Below, piece by piece: positions 14,902 through 23,320 of a DNA stretch of 29,128 bases. Position 1 is the stretch's first letter, and the number at the start of each line of letters is the position of its first letter. Source of the DNA: CAZNHL01 sp964572965 (GTDB lineage Bacteria > Bacteroidota > Bacteroidia > Cytophagales > UBA9547); contig CAZNHL010000056.1 in NCBI GenBank assembly GCA_964572965.1, positions 1 through 29,128 on the forward strand. The letters are read 5' to 3'. The notes beneath the pieces were generated by a model. The model was not told where the DNA came from and searched no databases. It worked only from the letters and a program-made list of their open reading frames with translations. A program made the position numbers and the translations under genes.

Positions 14902-15951
14902 CTAGTCTATGATAAGCATCGCATCTCCATAAGAGAAGAAACGATATTTTTCTTCAATAGCAATCTGATAAGCTTTCATTACCAGGTCAAAACCACCGAA
15001 TGCAGCAGCCATCATTAACAATGTAGACTCTGGCATGTGGAAGTTAGTAACCAAGGCTGTAGCAATTTTGAAATCATACGGAGGGAAGATGAACCTGTCA
15101 GTCCAGCCTGCAGCTTCTTTCAAACGAGAGCTTGCAGATACAGAAGACTCCAATGAACGTAGTGTAGTAGTACCTACTGCAATTACACGTTTTTTGTTAT
15201 CTAATGCTACGTTTACTCTCTCAGCAGTATGTGCCGGGATTTCAAAGTTTTCAGAATCCATTTTATGTTTTGTAAGGTCTTCCACGTCTACCGGACGGAA
15301 AGTACCCAAACCAACGTGTAGGGTAACAGGCTCTGTTTCTACACCAATGATTTCCAGTTTTTTAAGTATATGTTTTGTGAAGTGCAAACCTGCAGTTGGA
15401 GCTGCTACTGCGCCTGTTTTTTCTGCATAAACTGTTTGGTAACGCTCACGATCGTCCGGTTCTGCTTTACGTTTGATGTATTTCGGAAGAGGAGTCTCGC
15501 CCAATTCATCAATTGTTTTATAGAATTCCTCGTCTGTACCGTCAAATAGGAAACGGATTGTACGGCCACGGGACGTGGTGTTGTCGATAACTTCAGCTAC
15601 AAGATCAGAATCACCGAAGTATAGTTTATTACCAACACGTATTTTACGTGCAGGGTCAACCAATACATCCCAAAGGTGAGCTTCTTTGTTTAGTTCTCTT
15701 AATAGGAAAACTTCAATTTTTGCACCTGTTTTCTCTTTGTTACCATAAAGGCGGGCAGGGAACACTTTTGTGTTGTTTACTACCATTACATCGCCTTCGT
15801 CAAAATAGTTAACGATGTCTTTGAATAGCTTGTGTTCTATCTCACCGGTTTTGCGGTGTACTACCATCAAACGGCTTTCGTCACGGTTTTCTGTTGGATA
15901 AAGGGCAACTAATTCAGGTGGGAGATTGAACGCAAATTCGGATAATTTCAT
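14902..15951 (-). CDS. queA: S-adenosylmethionine:tRNA ribosyltransferase-isomerase
   Basis: This enzyme transfers and rearranges the ribose of SAM onto 7-aminomethyl-7-deazaguanine at the tRNA wobble position, giving epoxyqueuosine. The 349-residue length is standard. Family hallmarks are present in order: LPPELVALYP with ENRDESRLMVV near the start, VMVVNNTKVFPARL, GETPLPKYIKR, ERYQTVYA, GAVAAPTAGLHFT, LHVGLGTFRPV, VGTTTLRSLES and the C-terminal TNFHMPESTLLMMAAAF with YGDAMLI. The ATG start at 15951 is supported by a promoter 47 bp upstream. It diverges from lysS and is followed by its own terminator. No other queuosine genes are in the window. Confidence 0.98.
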   Translation of the reverse strand: MKLSEFAFNLPPELVALYPTENRDESRLMVVHRKTGEIEHKLFKDIVNYFDEGDVMVVNNTKVFPARLYGNKEKTGAKIEVFLLRELNKEAHLWDVLVDPARKIRVGNKLYFGDSDLVAEVIDNTTSRGRTIRFLFDGTDEEFYKTIDELGETPLPKYIKRKAEPDDRERYQTVYAEKTGAVAAPTAGLHFTKHILKKLEIIGVETEPVTLHVGLGTFRPVDVEDLTKHKMDSENFEIPAHTAERVNVALDNKKRVIAVGTTTLRSLESSVSASSRLKEAAGWTDRFIFPPYDFKIATALVTNFHMPESTLLMMAAAFGGFDLVMKAYQIAIEEKYRFFSYGDAMLIID

Positions 15952-15997
15952 GAATTTAGTATTACGGTACTATGAATATTGAATGAATAACAAGCTG

Positions 15998-16028
15998 CAA
16001 ATATACTACATCAAAGCCCGCTTGTAAA
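15998..16028 (-). promoter_or_regulatory. Promoter of queA
   Basis: On the minus strand, TTTA (16028-16025), a 19-bp spacer and TATATTTG (16005-15998) give a perfect -7 element and a near-match at -33. The leader before the queA ATG would be about 40 bases. Confidence 0.6.
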
Positions 16029-16126
16029 GAGTTTTCTTAAAATAGCATAAATCAGTCGTCAGATCAGGTATTTTAAGGCTCCGAAATTTAATTTTTCTCC
16101 TTAAATTAGCAGCTTGGATTCACGGC

Positions 16127-16145
16127 CATTGGTGCCTGACCAATG
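16127..16145 (+). other. Small hairpin in lysS leader
   Basis: CATTGGT-gcctg-ACCAATG is a perfect 7-5-7 inverted repeat ending 22 bp before the lysS start. It could be an RNA hairpin or a protein-binding site. No tRNA-sensing T-box features are visible. Confidence 0.35.
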
Positions 16146-16167
16146 TTAATTAATAAAAATACCTGAC

Positions 16168-17895
16168 ATGTTTTTGAGCGAACAAGAACTCCAAAGAAGA
16201 AAAGAACGTGAAGAACTGATGCATCTGGGCATCGATCCTTATCCTTCCGAGACATTTGATGTAAACGTAAGTGCACATGAAATCCATAAGAACTATGCGA
16301 AGACTAAGATCGAATATAAGAATGTATCTATTGCCGGCCGTTTAATGAGCCGCCGTATCATGGGTTCTGCTTCTTTTGCTGAAATCCAGGATTCTACCGG
16401 ACGCCTTCAGATTTATGTTCGTCGCGATGATATTTGTCCTGAAGAGGATAAAACACTTTATAATTCCGTATTCAAAAAAATGCTTGATATCGGTGATATC
16501 ATTGGCGTAAAAGGAGATGTATTCACTACTCAGACAGGTGAATTGTCTTTACATGTTACAGAATTGAAGTTACTGGCTAAGTCATTGAAGCCACTTCCGA
16601 TTGTGAAGACGGCAACGGATGAAGACGGTAATTCAAAAACTTTCGATGCATTTTCTGATCCTGAACAAAGATACCGTCAGCGTTATGTTGACTTAACGGT
16701 AAATCCGGATGTAAAACAAGCTTTCCTTGTACGTTCAAGACTGATCACAGCAATGCGTTCTTTCTTCGATACAAGAGGCTGGCTTGAAGTGGAAACTCCG
16801 ATCCTTCAGGCTGTTCACGGTGGTGCTGCGGCTCGTCCGTTCAATACACACCACAATACTTTGGATATGCCATTGTTCCTGCGTATTGCCAATGAACTTT
16901 ACCTGAAAAGGTTGATTGTCGGCGGATTTGACGGTGTTTACGAAATCGGTAAAATGTTCCGTAATGAAGGAATGGACAGAACGCACAATCCTGAGTTTAC
17001 ATCCATGGAAATCTATGTAGCTTACAAAGACTACATCTGGATGATGGGTATGACGGAGGAGTTACTGGAGACGCTTGCTGAAAAAGTTAACGGTACCACA
17101 AAAACTAAAATAGGAAACAACGAAATAGACTTTGCCGGTCCGTACGAGAGACTGAGCATGTACGATTCAATTAAGAAGTATACAGGTATTGATGTTTCTA
17201 AAATGGATGAAACTCAATTGCGTGATACCTGTAAGCAATTGAACATTGAAGTGGATGCTACAATGGGTGTTGGTAAATTGGTAGATGCCATCTTTGGTGA
17301 CAAAGTTGAAGCAAACCTTATCCAGCCTACATTCATTACTGACTATCCGTTGGAAATGACACCGCTTGCTAAAAAGCATCGCAGCATGCCAGGATTGGTT
17401 GAGCGTTTTGAGTTGTTTATCAATGGAAAGGAAGTTGCTAACGCTTATTCTGAGTTAAATGATCCGATCGATCAGCGTGAACGCTTTGAAAGTCAGTTGA
17501 AACTGGCTGAACGCGGCGACGACGAAGCAATGGTGATGGATGAAGATTTTCTTCGTGCTTTGGAATATGGTATGCCACCAACAGCAGGTCTTGGTATCGG
17601 TATTGACCGCTTGACAATGATGTTGACAGGGCAGCAGTCTATTCAGGATGTATTGTTTTTCCCGCAGATGCGTCCTGAGAAAAAGAATGATTTCAATCCT
17701 GCAGTTTTTGTTGAAAGAGGAGTACCTGCAGAGTGGGTTCCTGTATTGCAAAAATCAGGTATTGTTGACCTCGAAAAATTGAAAGCTGCTAATCCGAATA
17801 AATTGTTCAACGACCTTTGTGGTTTGAGAAAGAAGTTGAAAATGGAAGTTGCTGCACCTACAATTGACCAGGTGAAATCCTGGATTGAAGCGTAA
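16168..17895 (+). CDS. lysS: Lysyl-tRNA synthetase, class II
   Basis: This cytosolic enzyme charges tRNA-Lys. It is 575 residues long, compared with about 500 in the common bacterial form. The OB-fold anticodon domain (about 55-145, with VSIAGRLMSRRIMG and QIYVRRDD) precedes the class II catalytic core. The core has ETPILQAVHGGAAARPF, motif 2 (FRNEGMDRTHNPEFT, about 262-277), ANAYSELNDP and motif 3 (GLGIGIDRLTMMLT, about 473-487). The extra C-terminal 75 or so residues after FFPQMRPEKK (ending VKSWIEA) are, to my knowledge, usual in Bacteroidota enzymes. The ATG start lies behind a small leader hairpin. It diverges from queA, and a clear terminator follows. Confidence 0.98.
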   Translation: MFLSEQELQRRKEREELMHLGIDPYPSETFDVNVSAHEIHKNYAKTKIEYKNVSIAGRLMSRRIMGSASFAEIQDSTGRLQIYVRRDDICPEEDKTLYNSVFKKMLDIGDIIGVKGDVFTTQTGELSLHVTELKLLAKSLKPLPIVKTATDEDGNSKTFDAFSDPEQRYRQRYVDLTVNPDVKQAFLVRSRLITAMRSFFDTRGWLEVETPILQAVHGGAAARPFNTHHNTLDMPLFLRIANELYLKRLIVGGFDGVYEIGKMFRNEGMDRTHNPEFTSMEIYVAYKDYIWMMGMTEELLETLAEKVNGTTKTKIGNNEIDFAGPYERLSMYDSIKKYTGIDVSKMDETQLRDTCKQLNIEVDATMGVGKLVDAIFGDKVEANLIQPTFITDYPLEMTPLAKKHRSMPGLVERFELFINGKEVANAYSELNDPIDQRERFESQLKLAERGDDEAMVMDEDFLRALEYGMPPTAGLGIGIDRLTMMLTGQQSIQDVLFFPQMRPEKKNDFNPAVFVERGVPAEWVPVLQKSGIVDLEKLKAANPNKLFNDLCGLRKKLKMEVAAPTIDQVKSWIEA

Positions 17896-17921
17896 GTATT
17901 ACAATAGCGAATAAAGTATAG

Positions 17922-17952
17922 ATCCCGGTCATGCAAATGGCCGGGATTTTTT
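17922..17952 (+). terminator. Rho-independent terminator of lysS
   Basis: ATCCCGG (17922-17928) pairs with CCGGGAT (17941-17947), followed by a run of six Ts. It lies 26 bp past the lysS stop. Confidence 0.9.
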
Positions 17953-17956
17953 GTGG

Positions 17957-18007
17957 CTTCGACTACCTTCTGCCACCGAGAGGGGACTCGGGTAGCCGAG
18001 CTTGAAG
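17957..18007. repeat. Possible degenerate REP-like palindromic element
   Basis: CTTCGACTACC at 17957 is imperfectly mirrored by GGTAGCCGAGCTTGAAG at 17991-18007, with an inner CTCGG-gtag-CCGAG hairpin. The stretch is more GC-rich than its surroundings and looks like the short dispersed repeats found between genes in some Bacteroidota. Only one copy is in this window, so repeat status is unproven. Confidence 0.25.
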
Positions 18008-18199
18008 TTCAATGGAATAAACCGTTAAACCTGGCCCCACAGGGAAAATTCCTTGCAAATGGCTTTCAATGGGGCACAGGCTATACATAAATAAAAAAAA
18101 TCAAACGGGTGCTATAATGTTGTTAATCAGAAGTTTGTAAATGATCGGAACATGTCTTAAATTTCAGATCAAACAACCCAACCCAATCTAGCACATTAT

Positions 18200-18544
18200 A
18201 TGAAAAAGACAGTTTTATTATCAGGAATCACTGCGATCTGCCTGGGAGCTTTGGTTTACCTGACATCCTTTAAGCCGGCAGAAGCGGGTGCCGTAAAGTC
18301 ATATATCCTTGTTGAAGTTTATGAAGTGCCGACTTATGCCGGTATTTATGTGCATAAAGGAAATAACAAAACAGAATTTGTTCCATTCAAAGAATTTAAA
18401 GCAGAGAACCACGCTGGAAATGGTGAAATAACATTGAGCGTATTGAATAAACTGGCAGATGAAGGTTATGAAATTCAGCATACTGCTTCTGGTTTAGCTC
18501 AATCGGGTATGATTACGAAGATCTTCCTGCAGAAGACGCAATAA
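18200..18544 (+). CDS. Small exported protein of unknown function (DUF4177-like?)
   Basis: This 114-residue protein has an N-terminal signal or anchor segment (about 4-24) followed by a roughly 85-residue soluble part. The C-terminal pattern LSVLNKLADEGYEIQH followed by ITKIFLQK resembles the LNxLgxEGWEL...LKR pattern of DUF4177-type small proteins, with the first strand at SYILVEVYEV. That similarity is weak and by eye. The ATG start and the strong terminator after it make it a real single-gene unit. Function unknown. Confidence 0.75.
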   Translation: MKKTVLLSGITAICLGALVYLTSFKPAEAGAVKSYILVEVYEVPTYAGIYVHKGNNKTEFVPFKEFKAENHAGNGEITLSVLNKLADEGYEIQHTASGLAQSGMITKIFLQKTQ

Positions 18545-18564
18545 TATTGATGATTTTTTATGTA

Positions 18565-18594
18565 GAAAGGGGCTTCTGGCCCCTTTCTTTTTTT
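18565..18594 (+). terminator. Rho-independent terminator
   Basis: GAAAGGGGC (18565-18573) pairs with GCCCCTTTC (18579-18587), followed by seven Ts. It closes the small exported-protein gene. Confidence 0.95.
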
Positions 18595-18639
18595 AGAACA
18601 ATGGCTTATTATTGTGGCATTGAATTAAAAGCATAAAAT

Positions 18640-19056
18640 ATGGAACCTATACTAGATGATTTTGAACAAAAGCCAGTCTATTTTAATTATGCAGATGTTT
18701 TGCAGCGTTTTATAGCTGCATTAATTGACGGGGTGGTTTTAGCTGTAGCCTACTTCCTTATCGGTATCATATTGTCGGATTCATGGAATTCTGCAATTAC
18801 AGTAGTATTGTCGGCGATGTACGAAGCATATTTTTTGTCGAGTGATAAAATGGCAACTCCGGGTAAGCAATTGCTTGGAATTAAAGTAGTTGGCGGAGAT
18901 GGCGACAGAATTTCTTTTGGCAGAGGAATGGGAAGGCATTTCTCAAAATACATTTCTTCCTTTATTTTATGTATTGGTTACATTATGGCTGCATTCACCA
19001 AAAGACATCAGGCATTACACGATATTATTTGTGATACGATAGTGGTAAATAAGTAG
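18640..19056 (+). CDS. RDD family membrane protein
   Basis: This 138-residue integral membrane protein has the RDD signature RFIAALIDGVV (R23, D30). The ATPGKQLLGIKVV motif follows at about 72-84, and the closing motif LHDIICDTIVV at about 126-136. Three membrane helices are apparent (about 27-46, 51-67 and 105-120). RDD proteins are thought to be transporters or accessory membrane proteins, some linked to ion or compatible-solute movement; no substrate can be read here. It is followed after only four bases by a second RDD gene, so the two are a translationally close pair. Confidence 0.9.
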   Translation: MEPILDDFEQKPVYFNYADVLQRFIAALIDGVVLAVAYFLIGIILSDSWNSAITVVLSAMYEAYFLSSDKMATPGKQLLGIKVVGGDGDRISFGRGMGRHFSKYISSFILCIGYIMAAFTKRHQALHDIICDTIVVNK

Positions 19057-19060
19057 TACA

Positions 19061-19564
19061 ATGAAGGAGGGCAGCCTTGACGATTTACTGATAGACAAGT
19101 CGTCAGTAAAATTGAAATATGCAGGATTTGCAATCAGAGGACTGGCGATTGTAATTGATAATGTTGCTCTTATTATTTTATGGGTTATTATTACAAAACT
19201 TATTCCGCGAGGGGAAAATTCAGATATTCTGGCGGGAATCTTATTTTTGGTGCTGTTTAGTTTAATGATAGTGATAGAAGCGATAAAACATGCTAGTCCT
19301 GGAAAGATGATACTGGGTTTGGAAGTACTCGCAGAAGAAAGAGAAGAGTTATCCGTGTTACAGACAGTTAAGCGTAATATAATTAAATACATCTTAATAC
19401 CGGTTATTGTATTAATTATAATAACTAAAAACGAATTTATTGGCTATATAGGATATGGGTGCTGTTTTTTTACTTTTGTAGACTTTGTTTCTATACTTTC
19501 CGATAAGAAAAACAGAACCTACCATGATCAGTTGTCTGATACGGTAGTTGTTTACAAAAACTGA
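19061..19564 (+). CDS. RDD family membrane protein, second tandem copy
   Basis: This 167-residue membrane protein has RGLAIVIDNVAL (R26, D33) as the RDD start. ASPGKMILGLEVL (about 78-90) and YHDQLSDTVVVY (about 154-165) provide the other two motifs. Helices are predicted at about 32-48, 56-76, 108-122 and 127-146. It is more divergent and more hydrophobic than the copy before it. Tandem RDD pairs may act as hetero-oligomers, an inference from the four-base spacing. It converges on the DUF58 gene with only 14 bp between stops and no terminator visible there. Confidence 0.85.
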   Translation: MKEGSLDDLLIDKSSVKLKYAGFAIRGLAIVIDNVALIILWVIITKLIPRGENSDILAGILFLVLFSLMIVIEAIKHASPGKMILGLEVLAEEREELSVLQTVKRNIIKYILIPVIVLIIITKNEFIGYIGYGCCFFTFVDFVSILSDKKNRTYHDQLSDTVVVYKN

Positions 19565-19578
19565 TAGCTCTAAAGTAT

Positions 19579-20904
19579 TTATATCATTCCTCTTGATTTC
19601 AGTTCCAGGTATTTGTTGATGGTATTGACAGACAGTTTTTCCGGTAGTGTATGAATTGTCTGGATACCGTGTTGCTTGATAGTATTTTCCACCTGTTTCT
19701 TGTCGTAGATCAGCTTTTCTGCAATGGTTGTATTGTAAACCTCTTCGAGCGTTTCTGTTTCTTTCTTTGAATACTCAGCCAGTTCACTGTTTTCGAAGAA
19801 GACTACTACAAGTAAATGTCTTTTATTGATTTTGCGCAAGATAGGCAGTACTCGTTCCAGAGAATACTTACTCTCAAAGTTTGTGTATAAAAACACAAGG
19901 CTTCTCGTTTGAATTTTATTTCTGAGAAAGGTATAAAGCGTTTCGTAATTGGCTTCCATTTCACTTTCTTTCTCACTGTAAAGCTTCTCCAGTATTTTCT
20001 TCATCTGACCCTGTACAGACTCCGCTTTTACGAATGTGCCCATCCTGTTGCTGAAGGTAACCAATCCGGCCTTGTCAGACTTGGCGATTGCTGTATTGGA
20101 TAAAGCAAGGCTTGTATTGATGGAGTAATCAAGTAGCGAAAGCCCATTGAAAGGTACGCGCATCACGCGACTGTTGTCAATGATAGAATATATCTGTTGT
20201 GACTTTTCGTCTTCATACTGGTTTACCATCAGCACATGACGCTTACCAGTCATTTTCCAGTTTATACTGCGGTAATCGTCGCCCTGTACATAGGCTTTAA
20301 TATGGTCAAATTCATAGTTATGACCAATTCTCCGCAGCTTTTTCAATCCATCCTGCTGATTGGATACTGCCATCAGCTGTAGTTTCTTCATTTGAAGGAT
20401 AGATGGATATACAGCTACCTTATTCTCAAGAGGCAAAGAAATTCTTCTTTCAAAAAAAGTAAGTTTGCTAACTACAAAGAGGTGTATGTCGCTGAATTGA
20501 TAAACGCCTCTTACAAGTGGTCTTATCTGATAATCTATTTGTTTAATGTTGCCTGCTTTGAGCTCTATGTCAAATGACAGTGTCCTGTTTTGTAACTGAT
20601 ATGGGAGTTCGTCAATAACTCTGATTTTGAAGGTTTGATCCGAGTTGTTTTTAATAATCAGATGAACAGGGTTTTCGTCTCCGAGGGATAAAACCTGCGG
20701 AACTTTACGTTCAACTGCGAATATATCTTTGGTTTTGCTGAGCAGAAACAAATCAATACCAATAAGACCTAATGATAAGGCAAGAAAGGTTTGCCCTGCA
20801 ATCAGTAATGGACTGTATATATAGCCGGATATCAGGCATAGTAGTACAGCGCCAAAAAGTGCAAAGAATCGTTTATTGAGGTAAAGCTCTCGGAGTAAAC
20901 GCAT
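19579..20904 (-). CDS. DUF58 domain protein
   Basis: This 441-residue protein has two N-terminal membrane helices (about 12-30 and 33-52). The DUF58 core centres on RRIGHNYEFDHIKAYVQGDD, YRSINWKMTGKRH and VNQYEDE (about 190-235). A von Willebrand A-like segment follows with a DxS-type metal site in SIIDNSRVM. DUF58 proteins pair with MoxR ATPases, which are thought to act as chaperones that insert cofactors or assemble envelope complexes. The ATG lies two bases past the MoxR stop, so the two are cotranslated. It is the last gene of the five-gene operon. The exact function in Bacteroidota is not established. Confidence 0.92.
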   Translation of the reverse strand: MRLLRELYLNKRFFALFGAVLLCLISGYIYSPLLIAGQTFLALSLGLIGIDLFLLSKTKDIFAVERKVPQVLSLGDENPVHLIIKNNSDQTFKIRVIDELPYQLQNRTLSFDIELKAGNIKQIDYQIRPLVRGVYQFSDIHLFVVSKLTFFERRISLPLENKVAVYPSILQMKKLQLMAVSNQQDGLKKLRRIGHNYEFDHIKAYVQGDDYRSINWKMTGKRHVLMVNQYEDEKSQQIYSIIDNSRVMRVPFNGLSLLDYSINTSLALSNTAIAKSDKAGLVTFSNRMGTFVKAESVQGQMKKILEKLYSEKESEMEANYETLYTFLRNKIQTRSLVFLYTNFESKYSLERVLPILRKINKRHLLVVVFFENSELAEYSKKETETLEEVYNTTIAEKLIYDKKQVENTIKQHGIQTIHTLPEKLSVNTINKYLELKSRGMI

Positions 20905-20906
20905 TG

Positions 20907-21890
20907 TTATTTAGGGACTTCTATTTTTTCTAAAATTTGTTTAATCACAGCTTCTGTAGTAATACCTTCCATCTCTTTGTCAGGACTAAGAATAATACGG
21001 TGATTAAGAACCGGATAAGTAGCCAGTCTGATATCGTCAGGAGTAACAAAATCACGGTCGCTCATTGCAGCCAATGCTTTTGACGCTTTCAGTATTGCCA
21101 GCGATGCTCTTGGAGAAGCTCCAAGGAATAAGTCTCCTGTATTGCGGGTTTCATGCACAATTTTAGCAATGTATTCCAGCAACTGGTCTTTGATGTGAAC
21201 CTGTTCAATAATTTGCTTGCAGGCTGAAATATCTTCTACACTGCAAACAGGTTCTACTTCTGTAGTTGTTTTTTGATAGAAATCCTGTTTGAAACGTTTC
21301 AGGATTCTGAATTCGTCGTCAAAAGAAGGGAAGTCTAATTTAATTCTGAAAAGAAACCTGTCAAGCTGTGCTTCAGGCAGGCGATAAGTACCTTCCTGCT
21401 CAATCGGGTTTTGGGTTGCAATTACGAAAAAAGGCTGCTCCATTTTGAAGTGCATACCTTCTACAGTTGCCTGATTTTCTTCCATTACCTCGAGTAATGC
21501 CGATTGCGTTTTTGCAGGTGAACGGTTGATTTCATCAATCAGAATAATATTGGCAAAGATGGAGCCTTTGTGAAATGTAAACTCAGAATTCTTCATGTTG
21601 AATACCGAAGTCCCGAGAATATCAGTAGGCATCAGATCCGGAGTAAACTGAATACGTGAAAACTTAGCCGCAATTGTTTTTGATAACATTTTTGCCGTTA
21701 GCGTTTTAGCTATGCCGGGAACGCCTTCCATTAATACATGCCCTCCGGTAAGCAAACCGACAAGTAACATATCTATGGTATCCTCTTGTCCAACTACTAC
21801 TTTTGTAATCTCTGACTTTATTTTAAGGCACAAATTACTTACCAGTTCTGTGCGGATTTTAGAAGGTGTGTAATCCAGGTTTTCTTCCAT
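20907..21890 (-). CDS. MoxR family AAA+ ATPase
   Basis: This 327-residue cytosolic AAA+ ATPase has Walker A GVPGIAKT at 56-63 and Walker B ILIDEINR at about 116-123. Sensor 1 is in FVIATQNPIEQEGTYRLPEAQLDRF-type sequence, characteristic of MoxR proteins, and GASPRASLAILKASKA carries the sensor 2 arginine region. It probably works as a chaperone on the DUF58 protein encoded next. I chose ATG at 21890, whose A is also the last base of the DUF4350 stop (TAATG overlap). The TTG nine bases upstream is less likely. Confidence 0.97.
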   Translation of the reverse strand: MEENLDYTPSKIRTELVSNLCLKIKSEITKVVVGQEDTIDMLLVGLLTGGHVLMEGVPGIAKTLTAKMLSKTIAAKFSRIQFTPDLMPTDILGTSVFNMKNSEFTFHKGSIFANIILIDEINRSPAKTQSALLEVMEENQATVEGMHFKMEQPFFVIATQNPIEQEGTYRLPEAQLDRFLFRIKLDFPSFDDEFRILKRFKQDFYQKTTTEVEPVCSVEDISACKQIIEQVHIKDQLLEYIAKIVHETRNTGDLFLGASPRASLAILKASKALAAMSDRDFVTPDDIRLATYPVLNHRIILSPDKEMEGITTEAVIKQILEKIEVPK

Positions 21891-23320
21891 TACTTGCAAA
21901 TTTTATAAAAGTTTTCCAGCCTTTTCTGAAACATGAAAAGGTTATCATTTGTGATTAATCTTTTTACTGTAAGGTTCTGATACAGTGAAATCAGCTCTCT
22001 GATTCGTTGTTCAGGTACATTTGATTTTGCTGCCAGTTGTTTTACAAATACTTCGTAATCGTCGGAGGGAAGTATCTGGTATCTTTCTTTGATAAAATAG
22101 TTGAAATTACGCATGCGCAACTCCATAATCTGCTTTTGAGATTCTTTTACCTGATAAAGGCGCCCGACAGCTTCAGCATACTCTATAGAGGTATTTTCGT
22201 TTTGTGATAATAGAGGAATGATTCGCTGACGCCTTTTGGCATAAAACAGAACATAGATGATAGCCATGCTCAGTAATAAATACCATGCCCATTTCAATGC
22301 CGTATTTTCAAGAAGGAATTTGAAAGGGCTTTGTCTTGGTTGGTGGCCGTTTTCTGGCTGATATTCTTTGTGGTAACTGTCCCAATAGACTGTCCCTTTA
22401 TCGAAATAACTGAATATCTTGTTCAGATAGGTAAAACCATCTTTGTCTTTGAGGTAAAGGTTTGTGAAGCTCAACGGTAAGGAATGATAATAGAGATATC
22501 CGTCACCTATTTTGAAACGGATATAAGCTATCTTATTGCGTTCAATATATCCAAGAACGTTAGCTTCAATCCCTTCGTCAAGCTTGGTTGAATCATTAAA
22601 GTAGCCCCACGGGAAAGGTGATTTTCCGTGTTCTTGCTGATAGGTAAAGCGATAGGAGCTGTTTTGTTTTATTTCATTATTTGTAAAGGTGAACGTAATA
22701 GAGGATGAATCAATGGCTTTGAAAATGGTAAGCCCTTTGTCCTCAAAGGCCTCAGTTGTGGTATCAGGTATTACTGTGTTGGCTTCTTCTGTATTTTCCA
22801 GGTAAGAAGTGTCTTCGTATTCACTATTTTCATAGAGCGTATCAGGTTCTTCTGTAGCTACAATGGTTGAATCTGTTACAATATTATCACTTTCGGGCTG
22901 TGCAGGAGTTGTATCTTCATCAAGCATTTGGAAGATGTGCCTGTCTAGTTCATACGGCATTTCATTACTTGCAATAAAAGCGGTATTGCCTGCCTTAATA
23001 TAGTCAATAAGGGCTATTGCATCCTTTTTTCGAAGGTACATATTGTTGCCCGTAAATATGTAATTGGTATTTTTCGCTTTTTTCTGTTCCGTAAGAAACG
23101 TTTGCAGTGGCTCGTTGATATCAATTACTTTTTTATCTGGAGACAATTGTCCCAGGAATGTATGTAAAAGCTTAAGATCATAAGGTTCTTTCCCTTTTTC
23201 ATCAAAAGTAGGAGTCCAGTTTGTTTTTGACTGATTGAGCAGAAAAAACAAAAAGGCCAACCCTGCAGCAGAAACTACAACGATCAGAATAGTTATTATA
23301 TTTTTGCGGATTTGTTCCAA
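21890..23320 (-). CDS. DUF4350 domain membrane protein
   Basis: This 476-residue protein has a membrane helix at 9-28 and an extracytoplasmic part with a DUF4350-type fold: FDEKGKEPYDLKLLHTFL, LIDYIKAGNTAFIASNE and YYHSLPLSFTNLYLKD. A second helix lies at about 342-361, followed by a cytoplasmic tail (RRQRIIPLL onward). Residues about 134-195 form a striking insert rich in Asp, Glu and Thr. The start is TTG directly after the TAA of the gene before it; the first ATG inside comes after about 93 codons and would remove the first helix. It belongs to the MoxR/DUF58 operon. Biochemical role unknown. Confidence 0.85.
   Translation of the reverse strand: MEQIRKNIITILIVVVSAAGLAFLFFLLNQSKTNWTPTFDEKGKEPYDLKLLHTFLGQLSPDKKVIDINEPLQTFLTEQKKAKNTNYIFTGNNMYLRKKDAIALIDYIKAGNTAFIASNEMPYELDRHIFQMLDEDTTPAQPESDNIVTDSTIVATEEPDTLYENSEYEDTSYLENTEEANTVIPDTTTEAFEDKGLTIFKAIDSSSITFTFTNNEIKQNSSYRFTYQQEHGKSPFPWGYFNDSTKLDEGIEANVLGYIERNKIAYIRFKIGDGYLYYHSLPLSFTNLYLKDKDGFTYLNKIFSYFDKGTVYWDSYHKEYQPENGHQPRQSPFKFLLENTALKWAWYLLLSMAIIYVLFYAKRRQRIIPLLSQNENTSIEYAEAVGRLYQVKESQKQIMELRMRNFNYFIKERYQILPSDDYEVFVKQLAAKSNVPEQRIRELISLYQNLTVKRLITNDNLFMFQKRLENFYKICK

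Larger units (their letters stand above)
17896..18199. other. Intergenic region between lysS and small exported protein
   Basis: This 304-bp gap holds the lysS terminator at its left end and a possible degenerate palindromic repeat around 17957-18007. Near 18115 there is a TATAATGTTG stretch that could be the -7 element for the exported-protein gene. No open frame of note. Confidence 0.5.

Noticed and set aside
15035..15430. A 131-codon open frame antisense to queA
   Set aside because: queA is unmistakable in this stretch; the antisense frame has no recognisable feature and reflects codon bias.
16121..16167. T-box or riboswitch before lysS
   Set aside because: Only a single small hairpin is visible; there is no antiterminator, terminator or specifier loop.
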